Assembly (NCBI RefSeq): GCF_019636135.1
Contig: NZ_JAHBYD010000002.1
Coordinates: 124,001-188,000, forward strand
From: Phenylobacterium sp.
GTDB taxonomy: Bacteria; Pseudomonadota; Alphaproteobacteria; Caulobacterales; Caulobacteraceae
Direction: 5' to 3'
Length of the DNA: 64,000 nucleotides
This document shows, one piece after another, positions 25,363-34,048 of this stretch. The notes under the pieces are model-generated. The model did not search any database, had not been told where the DNA came from, and saw only the letters and a list, made by a program, of their open reading frames with translations. The number at the start of each line of letters is the position of its first letter. Positions within the stretch are counted from its first letter, which is position 1. The position numbers and the translations under genes are program-made.

Positions 25363-28108
25363 ATGGCCGGCCCTCACTGCGACCGCCGTCCTGATCCTGA
25401 TGCGGGGCGCGCCGGCCGAGGCGGCTGAGCCCCCTGCCCCGCCCGCAACCGACGCGCCGGCGCTCGATCCGGCGACCCTGCTGCTGTTCGCCGTCTCGCT
25501 GGACAACCTGACGCTCTCGGAGGGCCTGGGCGCCTATGGCGACCCCGCCGATCCGCTCGTGCCCGTAGGCGAACTGGCGCGCCTGCTCGAAGCCGACATC
25601 GACGTCCTGCCGCCGGAGCGCCGCATCGTCGGGCGGCTCGGCCAGGCCCGCAGTTCGCTGCTGGTCGACCTCGCGGCCGGGGTCGCGCGCTCGGGCGGGC
25701 GGGAGACGCCGATCGCGGCCGACGACGCCGCCGTCACGCCGACCGAGATCTACCTGCGCGTCTCGCAGGTCCGAAAGCTGCTCGGCCTGGAGATCGAGGT
25801 GGCCGACGACGAGCTCGCCCTGCGCCTGCATGCGCGCGAGAAGTTCCCGGTCCAGGCCCGCCTCGAGCGCCTCGCCAACCGCCCGGACGGGTCGCAGACC
25901 GGCGTCGAGCAGGATTCGCTGCGGGTCAGCGAGCCCTACGCCTTCCTCAGCCCGCCGGGCGTGGATGCGATCCTCGACGCCGGGGTGAAGTCCGGTAATC
26001 CGGACCGCTCGTTCCGCTACGACCTGCGCTTCGCCGGCGACCTGCTCTGGAGCAACTTCCAGGGGTATCTCGGGTCGGACGAGGAAGGCCGCGTCACCAA
26101 CGCGCGGTTCCTGCTGCAGCGCCGCTCGATCGAAGGCGCGATGCTGGGGCCCCTGCATGCCCGCGAGGTGAGCCTGGGCGACACCTACACGCCGGCGCTC
26201 CCGCTCGGCCCGCGCAGCGTGGCCGGCCGCGGCCTCTCGTTCTCGACGGCGCCGCTGGAGCAGACCAGCGTCTTCAACCGCATCGACCTGCGCGGCGACC
26301 TGCCCCCCGGCTTCGACGTCGAGCTCTACATCAACGACGTGCTCCGCAGCAGCACCAACCAGGCGATCAACGGCCGCTTCGAGTTCCTCGACGTCCCGCT
26401 GTCGCCGGGCCTCAACGTCCTGCGCGTGGTGACCTACGGGCCGCGTGGCGAGCGGCAGGAAGAGGTGCAGGTCGTCAATGTCGGCGCAGGCCTGCTCCGG
26501 CCCGGCGAGGCCCAGGTCCAGTTCGGCGTCGTCGAGCAGGAACATCCGGTCTTCCAGCCGCGCCGCGTCGGCCGGGCGCTGCTCGGCGACACCGCCATCT
26601 TCGCGGGCGGCGGCGTGCGCACGGTCGTCTCGGTGAACTATGGCGTCAGCAGCCTGGCCACGATGTCGGCGGGCCTCGCGCGCACGCCGCGGCCCGACGG
26701 CGACGCCGTCTCGATCTACACGCTCGGCCTGCGCGGCTCGGTCATGGGGCTGGCGACCCAGTTCGACCTGGGCACGGACGACAACGGCGGCCAGGCGATC
26801 TCGCTGGGCGCGGCGGGCATGTGGGGCCCGCTCTCGGGGGTGCTGCGCCACGCCGAGTACCGCGATGGCTTCATCGACGAGAACAACCTGGGCTTCAGCT
26901 CGCAGTTCGAGATGCGCCGGCGCACCGAGGTCACCGTCGACTCCAGCCTGAACCTGCGCGGCCGGATCGTGCCGGTGTCGATGCGGGCGCTCCGCAACGA
27001 ATACGCCGGCGGCTCGTACGATTTCCTGGCCGCGACCCGCGCGTCCTCCAGCGTCGGCCAGGTGCTGCTGTCGGCCGGCCTGGAATATCAGCGCCAGCGC
27101 TATCGCCCGACGCCCGCCACGGAGGTCCTGCGCGGCTATGTCACCGCCACCACCTTCCGCGGCTACAGGTGGCAGATCCGGACCGCCCTGGACTACGACG
27201 TGCTGCCCGACTTCAAGGCCCGCTTCCTGGCGGTGACGGTCGACCGCAAGCTCTCCGACGCCTGGTCGGTCCGCTTCGGGCTGGGCCAGCCGCTGGACCA
27301 CGACCTCGACCGCTGGAACGTGGTGCTCTCGTCGATCCTGGCCACCCGCTACGGGGACGTCGCGCTCACCGGCGAATACGACAGGGCCGACGACGACTGG
27401 CGGCTGGCCGCGCAGTGGAACTTCGGGCTGGGCTACGACCCCGCGCGCCGCCGCTACGACCTGATGCGCACGGGGCCCGGAACCGGCGGCTCGGTGCTGT
27501 TCAACGCCTTCATCGACGAGAACGGCGACGGCGTGCGCCAGGCGAACGAGGCGCCCGCGCCGAACGTGGCCCTCGACGCGGGCGGCCAGCGCGGCGTGCT
27601 GACCGGCCCCGACGGGCGCGTGTTCCTGACCGGCCTCGGCGGCGGGCCCAGCGGCAGCATGGACGTCAGCCTCGACCGCATCGACAACCCGTCCGTCGCC
27701 GCGCCGCCGTCGAAGGTGCGCCTGCGGCCGCGCCCGGGCGGCGTGACGCGGGTGGACTATCCGCTGCGGCCCACCGGCGGCGTGGCGGTGAAGGTCGAAC
27801 TGCTGCGCGACGACGGCGCGCGCGTGGGCCTGGCGTCGGTGCGGCTGCAACTGGTCAAGGACGACGGCCAGGTGGTCGATGCGGTCAGCGAGTTCGACGG
27901 CTCGACGATCTTCGACGCCGTGCCGGTGGGCGCGTGGCGGCTGCGGCTCGATCCGCGCCAGGCCGAGAAGCTGCGCATGCGGCTCACCGCCGAGCCGATG
28001 GTGAAGATCGCCGGCGACGGCGACTTCGCGCCGGACGTCACCCTGCAGGTGCGCTTCGACCCCGCGCCGCCGGACACCACGGTCGCCAGGGCGGGAGGCG
28101 GCGGATGA
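25343..28108 (+). CDS. Fimbrial outer-membrane usher
   Basis: The 921-aa protein has a signal peptide and a predicted large beta-barrel of the PapC/FimD type. Segments include DPLVPVGELARLLEADI (N-terminal domain), LRGDLPPGFDVELYINDVLR, RFEFLDVPLSPGLNVLRVVTYGPRGE-like plug-region strands (cited in part) and repeated barrel strands. Near residues 715-735 is FIDENGDGVRQANEAPAPN, an acidic loop like those of SdrD-type B domains, which often bind calcium. The C-terminus has carboxypeptidase-regulatory-like beta domains. The start is TTG at 25343 with GGAAGG upstream, overlapping the chaperone gene. It exports and polymerises the fimbrial subunits. Confidence 0.87.
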   Translation: MRKPRSRWPALTATAVLILMRGAPAEAAEPPAPPATDAPALDPATLLLFAVSLDNLTLSEGLGAYGDPADPLVPVGELARLLEADIDVLPPERRIVGRLGQARSSLLVDLAAGVARSGGRETPIAADDAAVTPTEIYLRVSQVRKLLGLEIEVADDELALRLHAREKFPVQARLERLANRPDGSQTGVEQDSLRVSEPYAFLSPPGVDAILDAGVKSGNPDRSFRYDLRFAGDLLWSNFQGYLGSDEEGRVTNARFLLQRRSIEGAMLGPLHAREVSLGDTYTPALPLGPRSVAGRGLSFSTAPLEQTSVFNRIDLRGDLPPGFDVELYINDVLRSSTNQAINGRFEFLDVPLSPGLNVLRVVTYGPRGERQEEVQVVNVGAGLLRPGEAQVQFGVVEQEHPVFQPRRVGRALLGDTAIFAGGGVRTVVSVNYGVSSLATMSAGLARTPRPDGDAVSIYTLGLRGSVMGLATQFDLGTDDNGGQAISLGAAGMWGPLSGVLRHAEYRDGFIDENNLGFSSQFEMRRRTEVTVDSSLNLRGRIVPVSMRALRNEYAGGSYDFLAATRASSSVGQVLLSAGLEYQRQRYRPTPATEVLRGYVTATTFRGYRWQIRTALDYDVLPDFKARFLAVTVDRKLSDAWSVRFGLGQPLDHDLDRWNVVLSSILATRYGDVALTGEYDRADDDWRLAAQWNFGLGYDPARRRYDLMRTGPGTGGSVLFNAFIDENGDGVRQANEAPAPNVALDAGGQRGVLTGPDGRVFLTGLGGGPSGSMDVSLDRIDNPSVAAPPSKVRLRPRPGGVTRVDYPLRPTGGVAVKVELLRDDGARVGLASVRLQLVKDDGQVVDAVSEFDGSTIFDAVPVGAWRLRLDPRQAEKLRMRLTAEPMVKIAGDGDFAPDVTLQVRFDPAPPDTTVARAGGGG

Positions 28109-29151
28109 GCCCGCAACCTGCGGTGCGCCGACATCGGCCGGGCCGTCTGCTATCGGAGGCCATGCGCGGCCTCGTCCTCATCGTGCTCCTGGCGCTGGTG
28201 GCGCCGACGCCCGGACACGCCGCCAGCTACACCCTGAACGTGACCGAAGCGATGGACCTGGGCTCCGTCGCTGCGGCCTCCAGCGGCGACACCGTGTTCC
28301 GCGTCGATCCCGTCAGCGGCTCGGTCAGCGTGGTCTCCGGCGGCGGACGGCGCCTCACGGCCGGTAACGCGCGGGTCCAGGTCAACATCACCTGCAAGCC
28401 TTCGCGGACCGGCGACACCGACTGCACGACCCGGAACGTGCGCATCCAGATGGGCCGGATCGGCCCGCTGGTCGGCCGCGCGCGGGCGTTCTCGGCCTTC
28501 TACGCGGCCAGCGGCACCGCCACGATCGTGACGCCGCCGACCGCCGCCGTGCCCACGATCTTCGAGCTCGCCCCGCTGGGCGACAACAGCATGAAGAACT
28601 TCTTCGTCGGCGCCGACTTCCCGGTGGCGGGCGACGACTCCGGCCTGGCGTCCGGCGCCGGCGAGAACGCCTTCTTCGTCTACGTCGTCGACGCCAACGG
28701 CCTGATGATCGTGGGCGACACCGACAAGGGGAAGATCAGGGCGCTGCGCGCGCTGGCCGTCGCCAAGACCGCCGACCTCTCGTTCGGCGCCATCCAGCGG
28801 CCCGGCAGCGGCGCCTCGACGGTCACGCTGAACGCGAACAACGGCAACCGCACCGTCAGCGGCAATGCGGTGGCCTTCGCCACCCCGGCGCCGACCCGCG
28901 CGGCCTTCACGATCACGGGCGAAGGCGGCCAGCAGGTCTCCCTGACCGTGCCGGCCACGATCAACCTGACCGGCCCGGCGAGCCTGCCGGTGACGATCAC
29001 CCGGACCGGCGCCGCCTCGCCCAGCCTGAATTCGGGGCTCGGGAGAGCGGGCAGCTTCAGTTTCACGGTGGGCGGAAGCTTCACGCTCGGCCCGACCACA
29101 CCCCCCGGCGCCTACTCAGGGACTTTGACGGTGAGCGTCGACTACAACTGA
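28105..29151 (+). CDS. Two-domain DUF4402-type protein, probable fimbrial tip/adhesin
   Basis: The 348-aa secreted protein follows the usher with an ATGA overlap. After a signal sequence (MRGLVLIVLLALVAPTPGHA) there is an N-terminal beta domain with a cysteine pair (NITCKPSRTGDTDCTTR) and a C-terminal DUF4402 domain (AKTADLSFGAIQRPGSG to YSGTLTVSVDYN). A two-domain subunit encoded last is typical of a tip adhesin. The start at 28105 has GGGAGG at ideal spacing and gives a 19-residue N-terminal extension; ATG 28162 is the alternative. Confidence 0.78.
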   Translation: MSPQPAVRRHRPGRLLSEAMRGLVLIVLLALVAPTPGHAASYTLNVTEAMDLGSVAAASSGDTVFRVDPVSGSVSVVSGGGRRLTAGNARVQVNITCKPSRTGDTDCTTRNVRIQMGRIGPLVGRARAFSAFYAASGTATIVTPPTAAVPTIFELAPLGDNSMKNFFVGADFPVAGDDSGLASGAGENAFFVYVVDANGLMIVGDTDKGKIRALRALAVAKTADLSFGAIQRPGSGASTVTLNANNGNRTVSGNAVAFATPAPTRAAFTITGEGGQQVSLTVPATINLTGPASLPVTITRTGAASPSLNSGLGRAGSFSFTVGGSFTLGPTTPPGAYSGTLTVSVDYN

Positions 29152-29231
29152 CCCTTGCGCCAACGCGGACCCGGGTATTCAACTGTCGCGCCTCGAACCA
29201 GGCTGCCCGCCGGCCCCAAGGACCTCGAACC

Positions 29232-29774
29232 ATGAAGCGCATCGCCCTCGCCGCCGCCGCCATCGCGGTGCTCGCCACGCCGGCCGCCGCCGCCCTGAAG
29301 CCGGGCGACAAGGCGCCGAACTTCACCGCGCCGGGCTACCTCGCGGGCGATCCCGTACAGCTCTCGCTGGCCGAGGCGCTGAAGAAGGGGCCCGTGGTGC
29401 TCTACTTCTTCCCGTCGGCCTACACGAAGGGCTGCAACCTCGAAGCGCACCTGTTCTCCGAGGCCGCCGACCAGTTCAAGGCGCAGAAGGCCACCGTGAT
29501 CGGGGTCACCGCCGGGGCCGTAGACCGCCTGGCGCAGTTCTCCAAGGACACCGAGCACTGCGGCGGCAAGTTCGCCGTGGCCGCCGATCCTGGCGCCAAG
29601 ATCGCCAGGTCCTACGACTCGGTGCTGACCGTGAAGCCGGACTGGTCCGACCGCACCTCGTACGTCATCGCGCCCAATGGCACGATCCTGCACGCCTACT
29701 CGAAGCTGGACCCCAGCCAGCACGTCGAAGAGACCCTGGGCGCGGTGAAGGCCTACAACATCAAGCGGAAGTAG
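29232..29774 (+). CDS. Secreted peroxiredoxin (BCP/PrxQ-like)
   Basis: The 180-aa protein has a signal peptide (cleavage after about residue 20) and an AhpC/TSA thioredoxin-like fold: LKPGDKAPNFTAPGY, VVLYFFPSAYTKGCNLEA with peroxidatic C68, and DRTSYVIAPNGTILHAY. A possible resolving cysteine is C110 (TEHCGG). It reduces peroxides in the periplasm, an unusual place for a BCP-type enzyme, which is normally cytosolic. It is monocistronic between the fimbrial operon and the ribosomal-protein genes. Confidence 0.88.
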   Translation: MKRIALAAAAIAVLATPAAAALKPGDKAPNFTAPGYLAGDPVQLSLAEALKKGPVVLYFFPSAYTKGCNLEAHLFSEAADQFKAQKATVIGVTAGAVDRLAQFSKDTEHCGGKFAVAADPGAKIARSYDSVLTVKPDWSDRTSYVIAPNGTILHAYSKLDPSQHVEETLGAVKAYNIKRK

Positions 29775-29808
29775 CCCCTTCTTCACCGGACGGCGGTATC
29801 GAAAGCCC

Positions 29809-29837
29809 TTGCCCGCGCGGGGGTTTTCCCCTATCAG
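29809..29837 (+). promoter_or_regulatory. Possible promoter of the rpsF operon
   Basis: TTGCCC (29809-29814) and TATCAG (29832-29837) are separated by 17 bp, about 115 bp before rpsF. Both hexamers are only partial matches to consensus, and caulobacterial housekeeping promoters deviate from it anyway. Confidence 0.3.
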
Positions 29838-29951
29838 CGCGCCTCTTCACGGATGGCGGTCCTCGCGAAATCGTTCGCGACCCAGGATCCATCGTGGCCG
29901 GCGGGCTTCCGCTGCCGACCGCGCCGCCTTCCACAACGGAAGAAGGAAACC

Positions 29952-30314
29952 ATGGCGCTCTACGAGCACGTCGTCATCTCGCGGCAAGATATCTCGCCGC
30001 AGCAGGCCGAAGCCCTCAACGATCAGCTGAAGCACCTCATCGAGGAAGGCGGCGGCGCCGTCGCCAAGATCGAGTACTGGGGCCTGCGCAACCTCACCTA
30101 CCGGATCAAGAAGAACCGCAAGGGTCACTATTCCCTGCTGGCGATCGACGCCCCGGCCGACATCGTCAAGGAAATGGAACGCCAGTTGTCGATCAACGAA
30201 GACGTGCTGCGCTACATGACCGTGCGCGTCGAGGAGCTCGACCTGGAGCTCTCGCCGATCCTCGCCCGCCGCGATCGCGACCGCGAACGCCGCGACGACG
30301 CCCCGCAATTCTAG
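29952..30314 (+). CDS. rpsF: 30S ribosomal protein S6
   Basis: The 120-aa protein of the small-subunit platform binds next to S18. Recognisable segments are [41 protein letters not shown] and [16 protein letters not shown]. The C-terminal tail is charged ([15 protein letters not shown]). It is first in rpsF-rpsR-rplI. AGAAGGAAAC provides the ribosome-binding site. Confidence 0.98.
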   Translation: MALYEHVVISRQDISPQQAEALNDQLKHLIEEGGGAVAKIEYWGLRNLTYRIKKNRKGHYSLLAIDAPADIVKEMERQLSINEDVLRYMTVRVEELDLELSPILARRDRDRERRDDAPQF

Positions 30315-30332
30315 GAAAGGGAGGCCCATCGC

Positions 30333-30617
30333 ATGACTGACGAAACCTCCACGGCCCCCGCGCCCGCCGCCGGCGCCTCGACGGGGGGCGGCCAGCGCCG
30401 CCCGTTCTTCCGCCGCCGCAAGGTCTGCCCGTTCTCAGGCGCCAACGCCCCGAAGATCGACTACAAGGACGTGAAGCTCCTCCAGCGCTACGTCTCCGAG
30501 CGCGGCAAGATCGTGCCGTCGCGCATCACCGCGGTGTCGGCCAAGAAGCAACGCGAACTGGCCAAGGCCATCAAGCGCGCCCGCTTCCTGGCGCTGCTCC
30601 CCTACGTCGTGAAGTAA
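30333..30617 (+). CDS. rpsR: 30S ribosomal protein S18
   Basis: The 94-aa protein binds 16S rRNA and S6. It contains [50 protein letters not shown] (cited as the segment from [16 protein letters not shown]) and [13 protein letters not shown] cysteine, as in zinc-free S18 forms, is present singly. The N-terminal Ala/Pro/Gly extension is typical of alphaproteobacteria. It lies 18 bp after rpsF. Confidence 0.98.
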   Translation: MTDETSTAPAPAAGASTGGGQRRPFFRRRKVCPFSGANAPKIDYKDVKLLQRYVSERGKIVPSRITAVSAKKQRELAKAIKRARFLALLPYVVK

Positions 30618-30630
30618 GGGAGCCAGGCAC

Positions 30631-31221
30631 ATGAAAGTCATTCTGCTCGAACGGCTGGAAGGCTGGGGCACGCTCGGCGACGTGGTCGACGTCAAGGACG
30701 GCTACGCCCGGAACTTCCTGCTGCCCCGCCAGAAGGCGCTCCGCGCCAACGCCGGCAACCTCAAGATCTTCGAAGCCCAGCGCGCCGAGATCGAAGCCCG
30801 CAACGCCAAGGCCAAGGAAGCCGCCGGCAAGTCGGGTGAGAAGCTGGACGGCACGTCCTACATCATGATCCGCCAGGCCGGCGAGAGCGGCCAGCTCTAC
30901 GGTTCGGTCGCGGGTCGCGACGTGGCCGATGCGGTCAACGCCGAAGGCGGCAAGATCGAACGTTCGATGGTCGTGCTGGACAAGCCGATCAAGACGCTCG
31001 GCCTGCACGAGGTGAAGGTGCGCCTGCACTCGGAAGTGACGGTCACCGTCACCCTGAACATCGCGCGCAGCCAGGATGAAGCCGAGCGCCAGGCGCGCGG
31101 CGAGAACGTGATCAACGCGCAGTTCGAGGAAGAGCGCGTGGCCGCCGAGCAAGCCGCAGCCGACCTGCTCGAAGGCGGGGCCGGTCAACTGGCTCAGGAG
31201 TTCGCGCCCGCGGACGCCTAG
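30631..31221 (+). CDS. rplI: 50S ribosomal protein L9
   Basis: The 196-aa protein binds 23S rRNA with its N-domain ([37 protein letters not shown]). A long helix connects it to the C-domain ([24 protein letters not shown] strand). It is longer than the E. coli protein (149 aa) because of a C-terminal extension rich in Glu/Ala, usual in alphaproteobacteria. It is last in the operon and followed by a strong terminator. Confidence 0.97.
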   Translation: MKVILLERLEGWGTLGDVVDVKDGYARNFLLPRQKALRANAGNLKIFEAQRAEIEARNAKAKEAAGKSGEKLDGTSYIMIRQAGESGQLYGSVAGRDVADAVNAEGGKIERSMVVLDKPIKTLGLHEVKVRLHSEVTVTVTLNIARSQDEAERQARGENVINAQFEEERVAAEQAAADLLEGGAGQLAQEFAPADA

Positions 31222-31250
31222 GACCGGGCGTCGGATCCCCGACGGAATTG

Positions 31251-31281
31251 CGGCCCGGAAGGCGACTTCCGGGCCGTTTTT
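31251..31281 (+). terminator. Intrinsic terminator after rplI
   Basis: A perfect 11-bp stem, CGGCCCGGAAG and CTTCCGGGCCG, encloses a GCGA loop and is followed by TTTTT. It ends the rpsF-rpsR-rplI transcript. Confidence 0.92.
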
Positions 31282-31466
31282 CGTGGGCGATCGTCGACTG
31301 CCCGACACTCACGCTATGGCTCCGACGCTTCACCGCGCGCCGAATGCGACAACTGTGGCCGTTTCCCCACGGCTGTTGCAGAATTGTCATTTCAGACGAA
31401 GGCGATGCTTCCTAGCTTCCCCCAACGGGGCGAGACCGGATCACCCGGCCACCCGAGGGGAACTTC

Positions 31467-33899
31467 ATGCACTATCGTCATATACTGTTCGCCGCGGCCT
31501 CCGTCGCGGGCCTGCTGGCGACCGCCGGCGCCGCCTATGCCCAGGCCGCCGCCGATGACACCAACGTCGAGGAGCTGGTCGTCACCGGCACCCGCACCGA
31601 AGGCCGCTCGCGCCTCGAGTCTCTCGCGCCCGTCGATGTGATCAGCGAGCAGGCCCTGCAGCGGCAGGGCACGACCGAGCTGGGGGCCGCCCTGGCCACC
31701 CTCGCACCGTCCCTCGACTTCCCGCGGCCCGCCATCACCGACGGCACCGACTCGGTTCGCCCGGCCACGCTGCGCGGCCTGGCGCCCGACCAGACCCTCG
31801 TGCTGCTGAACGGCATGCGCCGCCACGCCTCGGCGCTGGTGAACGTGAACGGCTCGATCGGCCGCGGTTCGGCCGCCGTCGACCTCAACTCGATCCCGAC
31901 CGTCGCCATCGACCGCGTCGAGGTCCTGCGCGACGGCGCCTCGGCGCAATACGGCTCGGACGCCATCGCGGGCGTCATCAACATGCGCCTGCGCGAAGCC
32001 CGCGAAGGCGGCGGCGCCACCTACACCTACGGCTACTACAACACCGACGTCGAAACGGCCCGGGTCCCGAACGGCTACAAGAAGAAGGACGGCGTCTCGA
32101 ACACCGTGTCCGGCTGGGTCGGCCTGCCCCTGGGCGCCGAGGGCTTCCTGACCCTGTCGGGCGAGTACCGCCACCAGAACCCGACCAGCCGCGGCGACCT
32201 TGACCCGCGCGTCCTGCCCACGCCCAAGATCACCTCGCGTTACGGCGACCCGCAGTCCGAGAACATCACGGTCTACGCCAACGCCGGCACGCCGCTGAAC
32301 GACGCCTGGAGCCTCTACAGCTTCGGCGGCTATCAGAACCGCAAGACCGACAGCGCCGCCAATCCGCGCCTGGCCAACAACGCCAACAACGTGCCGTCGA
32401 TCTATCCGGGCGGCTTCCTGCCGCGCATCACCACCGATATCGACGACTTCACCGCGGCCTTCGGGACCAAGGGCGAAGTCGCCGGCTTCAGCGTCGATGC
32501 GGGCGTGGTCTATGGCTACAACAAGGTGCATTACGGCGTGGTCGACTCGGTCAACGCCTCGCTGGGCGCCGCCTCCCCGACCAAGTTCGACGCCGGCACG
32601 ATGCAATACGACCAGTGGGTCGCCGGCATCGACTTCACCCGGCCGCTCGAGTTCGGCATGGCCAAGCCGGCCACCCTGGCCTTCGGCGTCGAATACCGCC
32701 ACGAGGGCTATGAGATCGGCGCGGGCGACCAGGCGTCGTACGTGTTCGGCGGCATCGCCGGCAAGGCGGCGGGCGCCCAGGGCTTCCCGGGCTTCCAGCC
32801 GGGCAACGAGGTCGACAAGAACCGGCACTCCTACGCCGCCTACGTCGACCTGGACGTGCCGCTCACCGACGCCTTCGGCGTCGATGTCGCCGGCCGGTTC
32901 GAGGACTATTCCGACTTCGGCTCCACCGTGAACGGCAAGATCTCGGCCCGCTACGAGCTGAGCGACGCCTTCGCCCTGCGCGGCACGATCGCCAGCGGCT
33001 TCCGGGCCCCGGCCCTGCAGCAGCAGTACTTCACCGCCACCTCGACGAACTTCATCGTCATCAACGGCGTGAACACCCCGGTCGAGGTGGGCACGTTCCC
33101 ATCGGTCAGCCCGATCGCCGTGGCCCTGGGCGGCAAGCCGCTGGAGGCCGAGAAGTCGATCAACTACTCAATCGGCGCGGTCTTCCATCAGGGACCGTTC
33201 GAGCTGACGGTCGACGCCTACCGGATCGAGATCGACAACCGGATCGTCCTTTCGGAGAACATCCAGGGCTCGCCCACCGGTACGCCGACGGCCCAGGCGA
33301 TCTTCCGCCTGATCAACCCGCCGGGCAGCTCGGGCCTGGGCGCCGCGCGCTTCTTCATCAACGGCGTCGACACCACCACCAAGGGCATCGACATCGTCGC
33401 GCGCTACCGCCTGAGCACTGAGGCGGCCGGCCGCTTCGACTTCACCGCCGCGGCGAACTTCAACTCGACCGACGTGACCAAGATCCCGACCACCGCGGTG
33501 CTCTCGTCGCTGCCGGTTCCGCCCATCCTCTTCGACCGCGGCAACCGCCTGACGTTCGAGGAAGGCACCCCGGACCAGAAGCACGTCTTCGCGGTCGACT
33601 GGTCCCTGGGCGCGTTCGGCGCGACGGCGAAGGCCACCTACTACGGCGACGTCCTGATCCCGAACAACACCGCGACGCTGGACTACCACTCGGGCAGCCA
33701 CACGCTGGTCGACCTCGAAGCGCGGTATCAGGCGCCGATGGGCGTGAACCTGGCCTTGGGCGTGAACAACGTGTTCGACGAATACCCGAACCCGACCCCG
33801 GCCAACGTGAACACCAACGGCCCGATCGGCTTCCCCAGCTACTCGCCGTTCGGCTTCAACGGCCGGTTCCTCTACGCCCGCGTGGGCATCGCCTGGTAG
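31467..33899 (+). CDS. TonB-dependent receptor
   Basis: The 810-aa outer-membrane transporter has a signal peptide (ending AGAAYA) and a TonB box-like NVEELVVTGTR. Its plug domain contains TLRGLAPDQTLVLLNGMRRH and VEVLRDGASAQYGSDAIAGV. A C-terminal 22-strand barrel ends in the aromatic strand RFLYARVGIAW. Substrate is not evident; barrel segments such as SGEYRHQNPTSRGDLDPR recur in caulobacterial receptors. It is monocistronic, with its own terminator downstream, and sits between rplI and dnaB, where many relatives have nothing or only small genes. Confidence 0.93.
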   Translation: MHYRHILFAAASVAGLLATAGAAYAQAAADDTNVEELVVTGTRTEGRSRLESLAPVDVISEQALQRQGTTELGAALATLAPSLDFPRPAITDGTDSVRPATLRGLAPDQTLVLLNGMRRHASALVNVNGSIGRGSAAVDLNSIPTVAIDRVEVLRDGASAQYGSDAIAGVINMRLREAREGGGATYTYGYYNTDVETARVPNGYKKKDGVSNTVSGWVGLPLGAEGFLTLSGEYRHQNPTSRGDLDPRVLPTPKITSRYGDPQSENITVYANAGTPLNDAWSLYSFGGYQNRKTDSAANPRLANNANNVPSIYPGGFLPRITTDIDDFTAAFGTKGEVAGFSVDAGVVYGYNKVHYGVVDSVNASLGAASPTKFDAGTMQYDQWVAGIDFTRPLEFGMAKPATLAFGVEYRHEGYEIGAGDQASYVFGGIAGKAAGAQGFPGFQPGNEVDKNRHSYAAYVDLDVPLTDAFGVDVAGRFEDYSDFGSTVNGKISARYELSDAFALRGTIASGFRAPALQQQYFTATSTNFIVINGVNTPVEVGTFPSVSPIAVALGGKPLEAEKSINYSIGAVFHQGPFELTVDAYRIEIDNRIVLSENIQGSPTGTPTAQAIFRLINPPGSSGLGAARFFINGVDTTTKGIDIVARYRLSTEAAGRFDFTAAANFNSTDVTKIPTTAVLSSLPVPPILFDRGNRLTFEEGTPDQKHVFAVDWSLGAFGATAKATYYGDVLIPNNTATLDYHSGSHTLVDLEARYQAPMGVNLALGVNNVFDEYPNPTPANVNTNGPIGFPSYSPFGFNGRFLYARVGIAW

Positions 33900-33923
33900 C
33901 GATCTACGACCGTTTCTGACGTG

Positions 33924-33958
33924 GCGGCGCGGGAGTCTCTCCCGCGCCGCTTTCGTTT
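33924..33958 (+). terminator. Intrinsic terminator after the TonB receptor gene
   Basis: A perfect 12-bp stem, GCGGCGCGGGAG and CTCCCGCGCCGC, has a TCT loop and is followed by TTTCGTTT. Confidence 0.9.
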
Positions 33959-34048
33959 GGCGGGCCGTCCACACGAGCCCTGTGAATCACGGGGAAGGGC
34001 GGTTCGTCGCACGCGCGTCACAATGCCAATTCGCTAAGACTGACCGTC

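Noticed and set aside
25310..27850. A very long open frame antisense to the usher gene
   Set aside because: It is rich in Arg, Ala, Gly and His with no domain; long antisense frames are expected opposite real genes at this GC content, and the usher reads clearly on the other strand.
31340..31382. An imperfect inverted repeat (CAACTGTGG and CCACGGCTGTTG) upstream of the TonB receptor gene
   Set aside because: The arms do not align without gaps and no regulator context supports it, so I did not list it as an operator.
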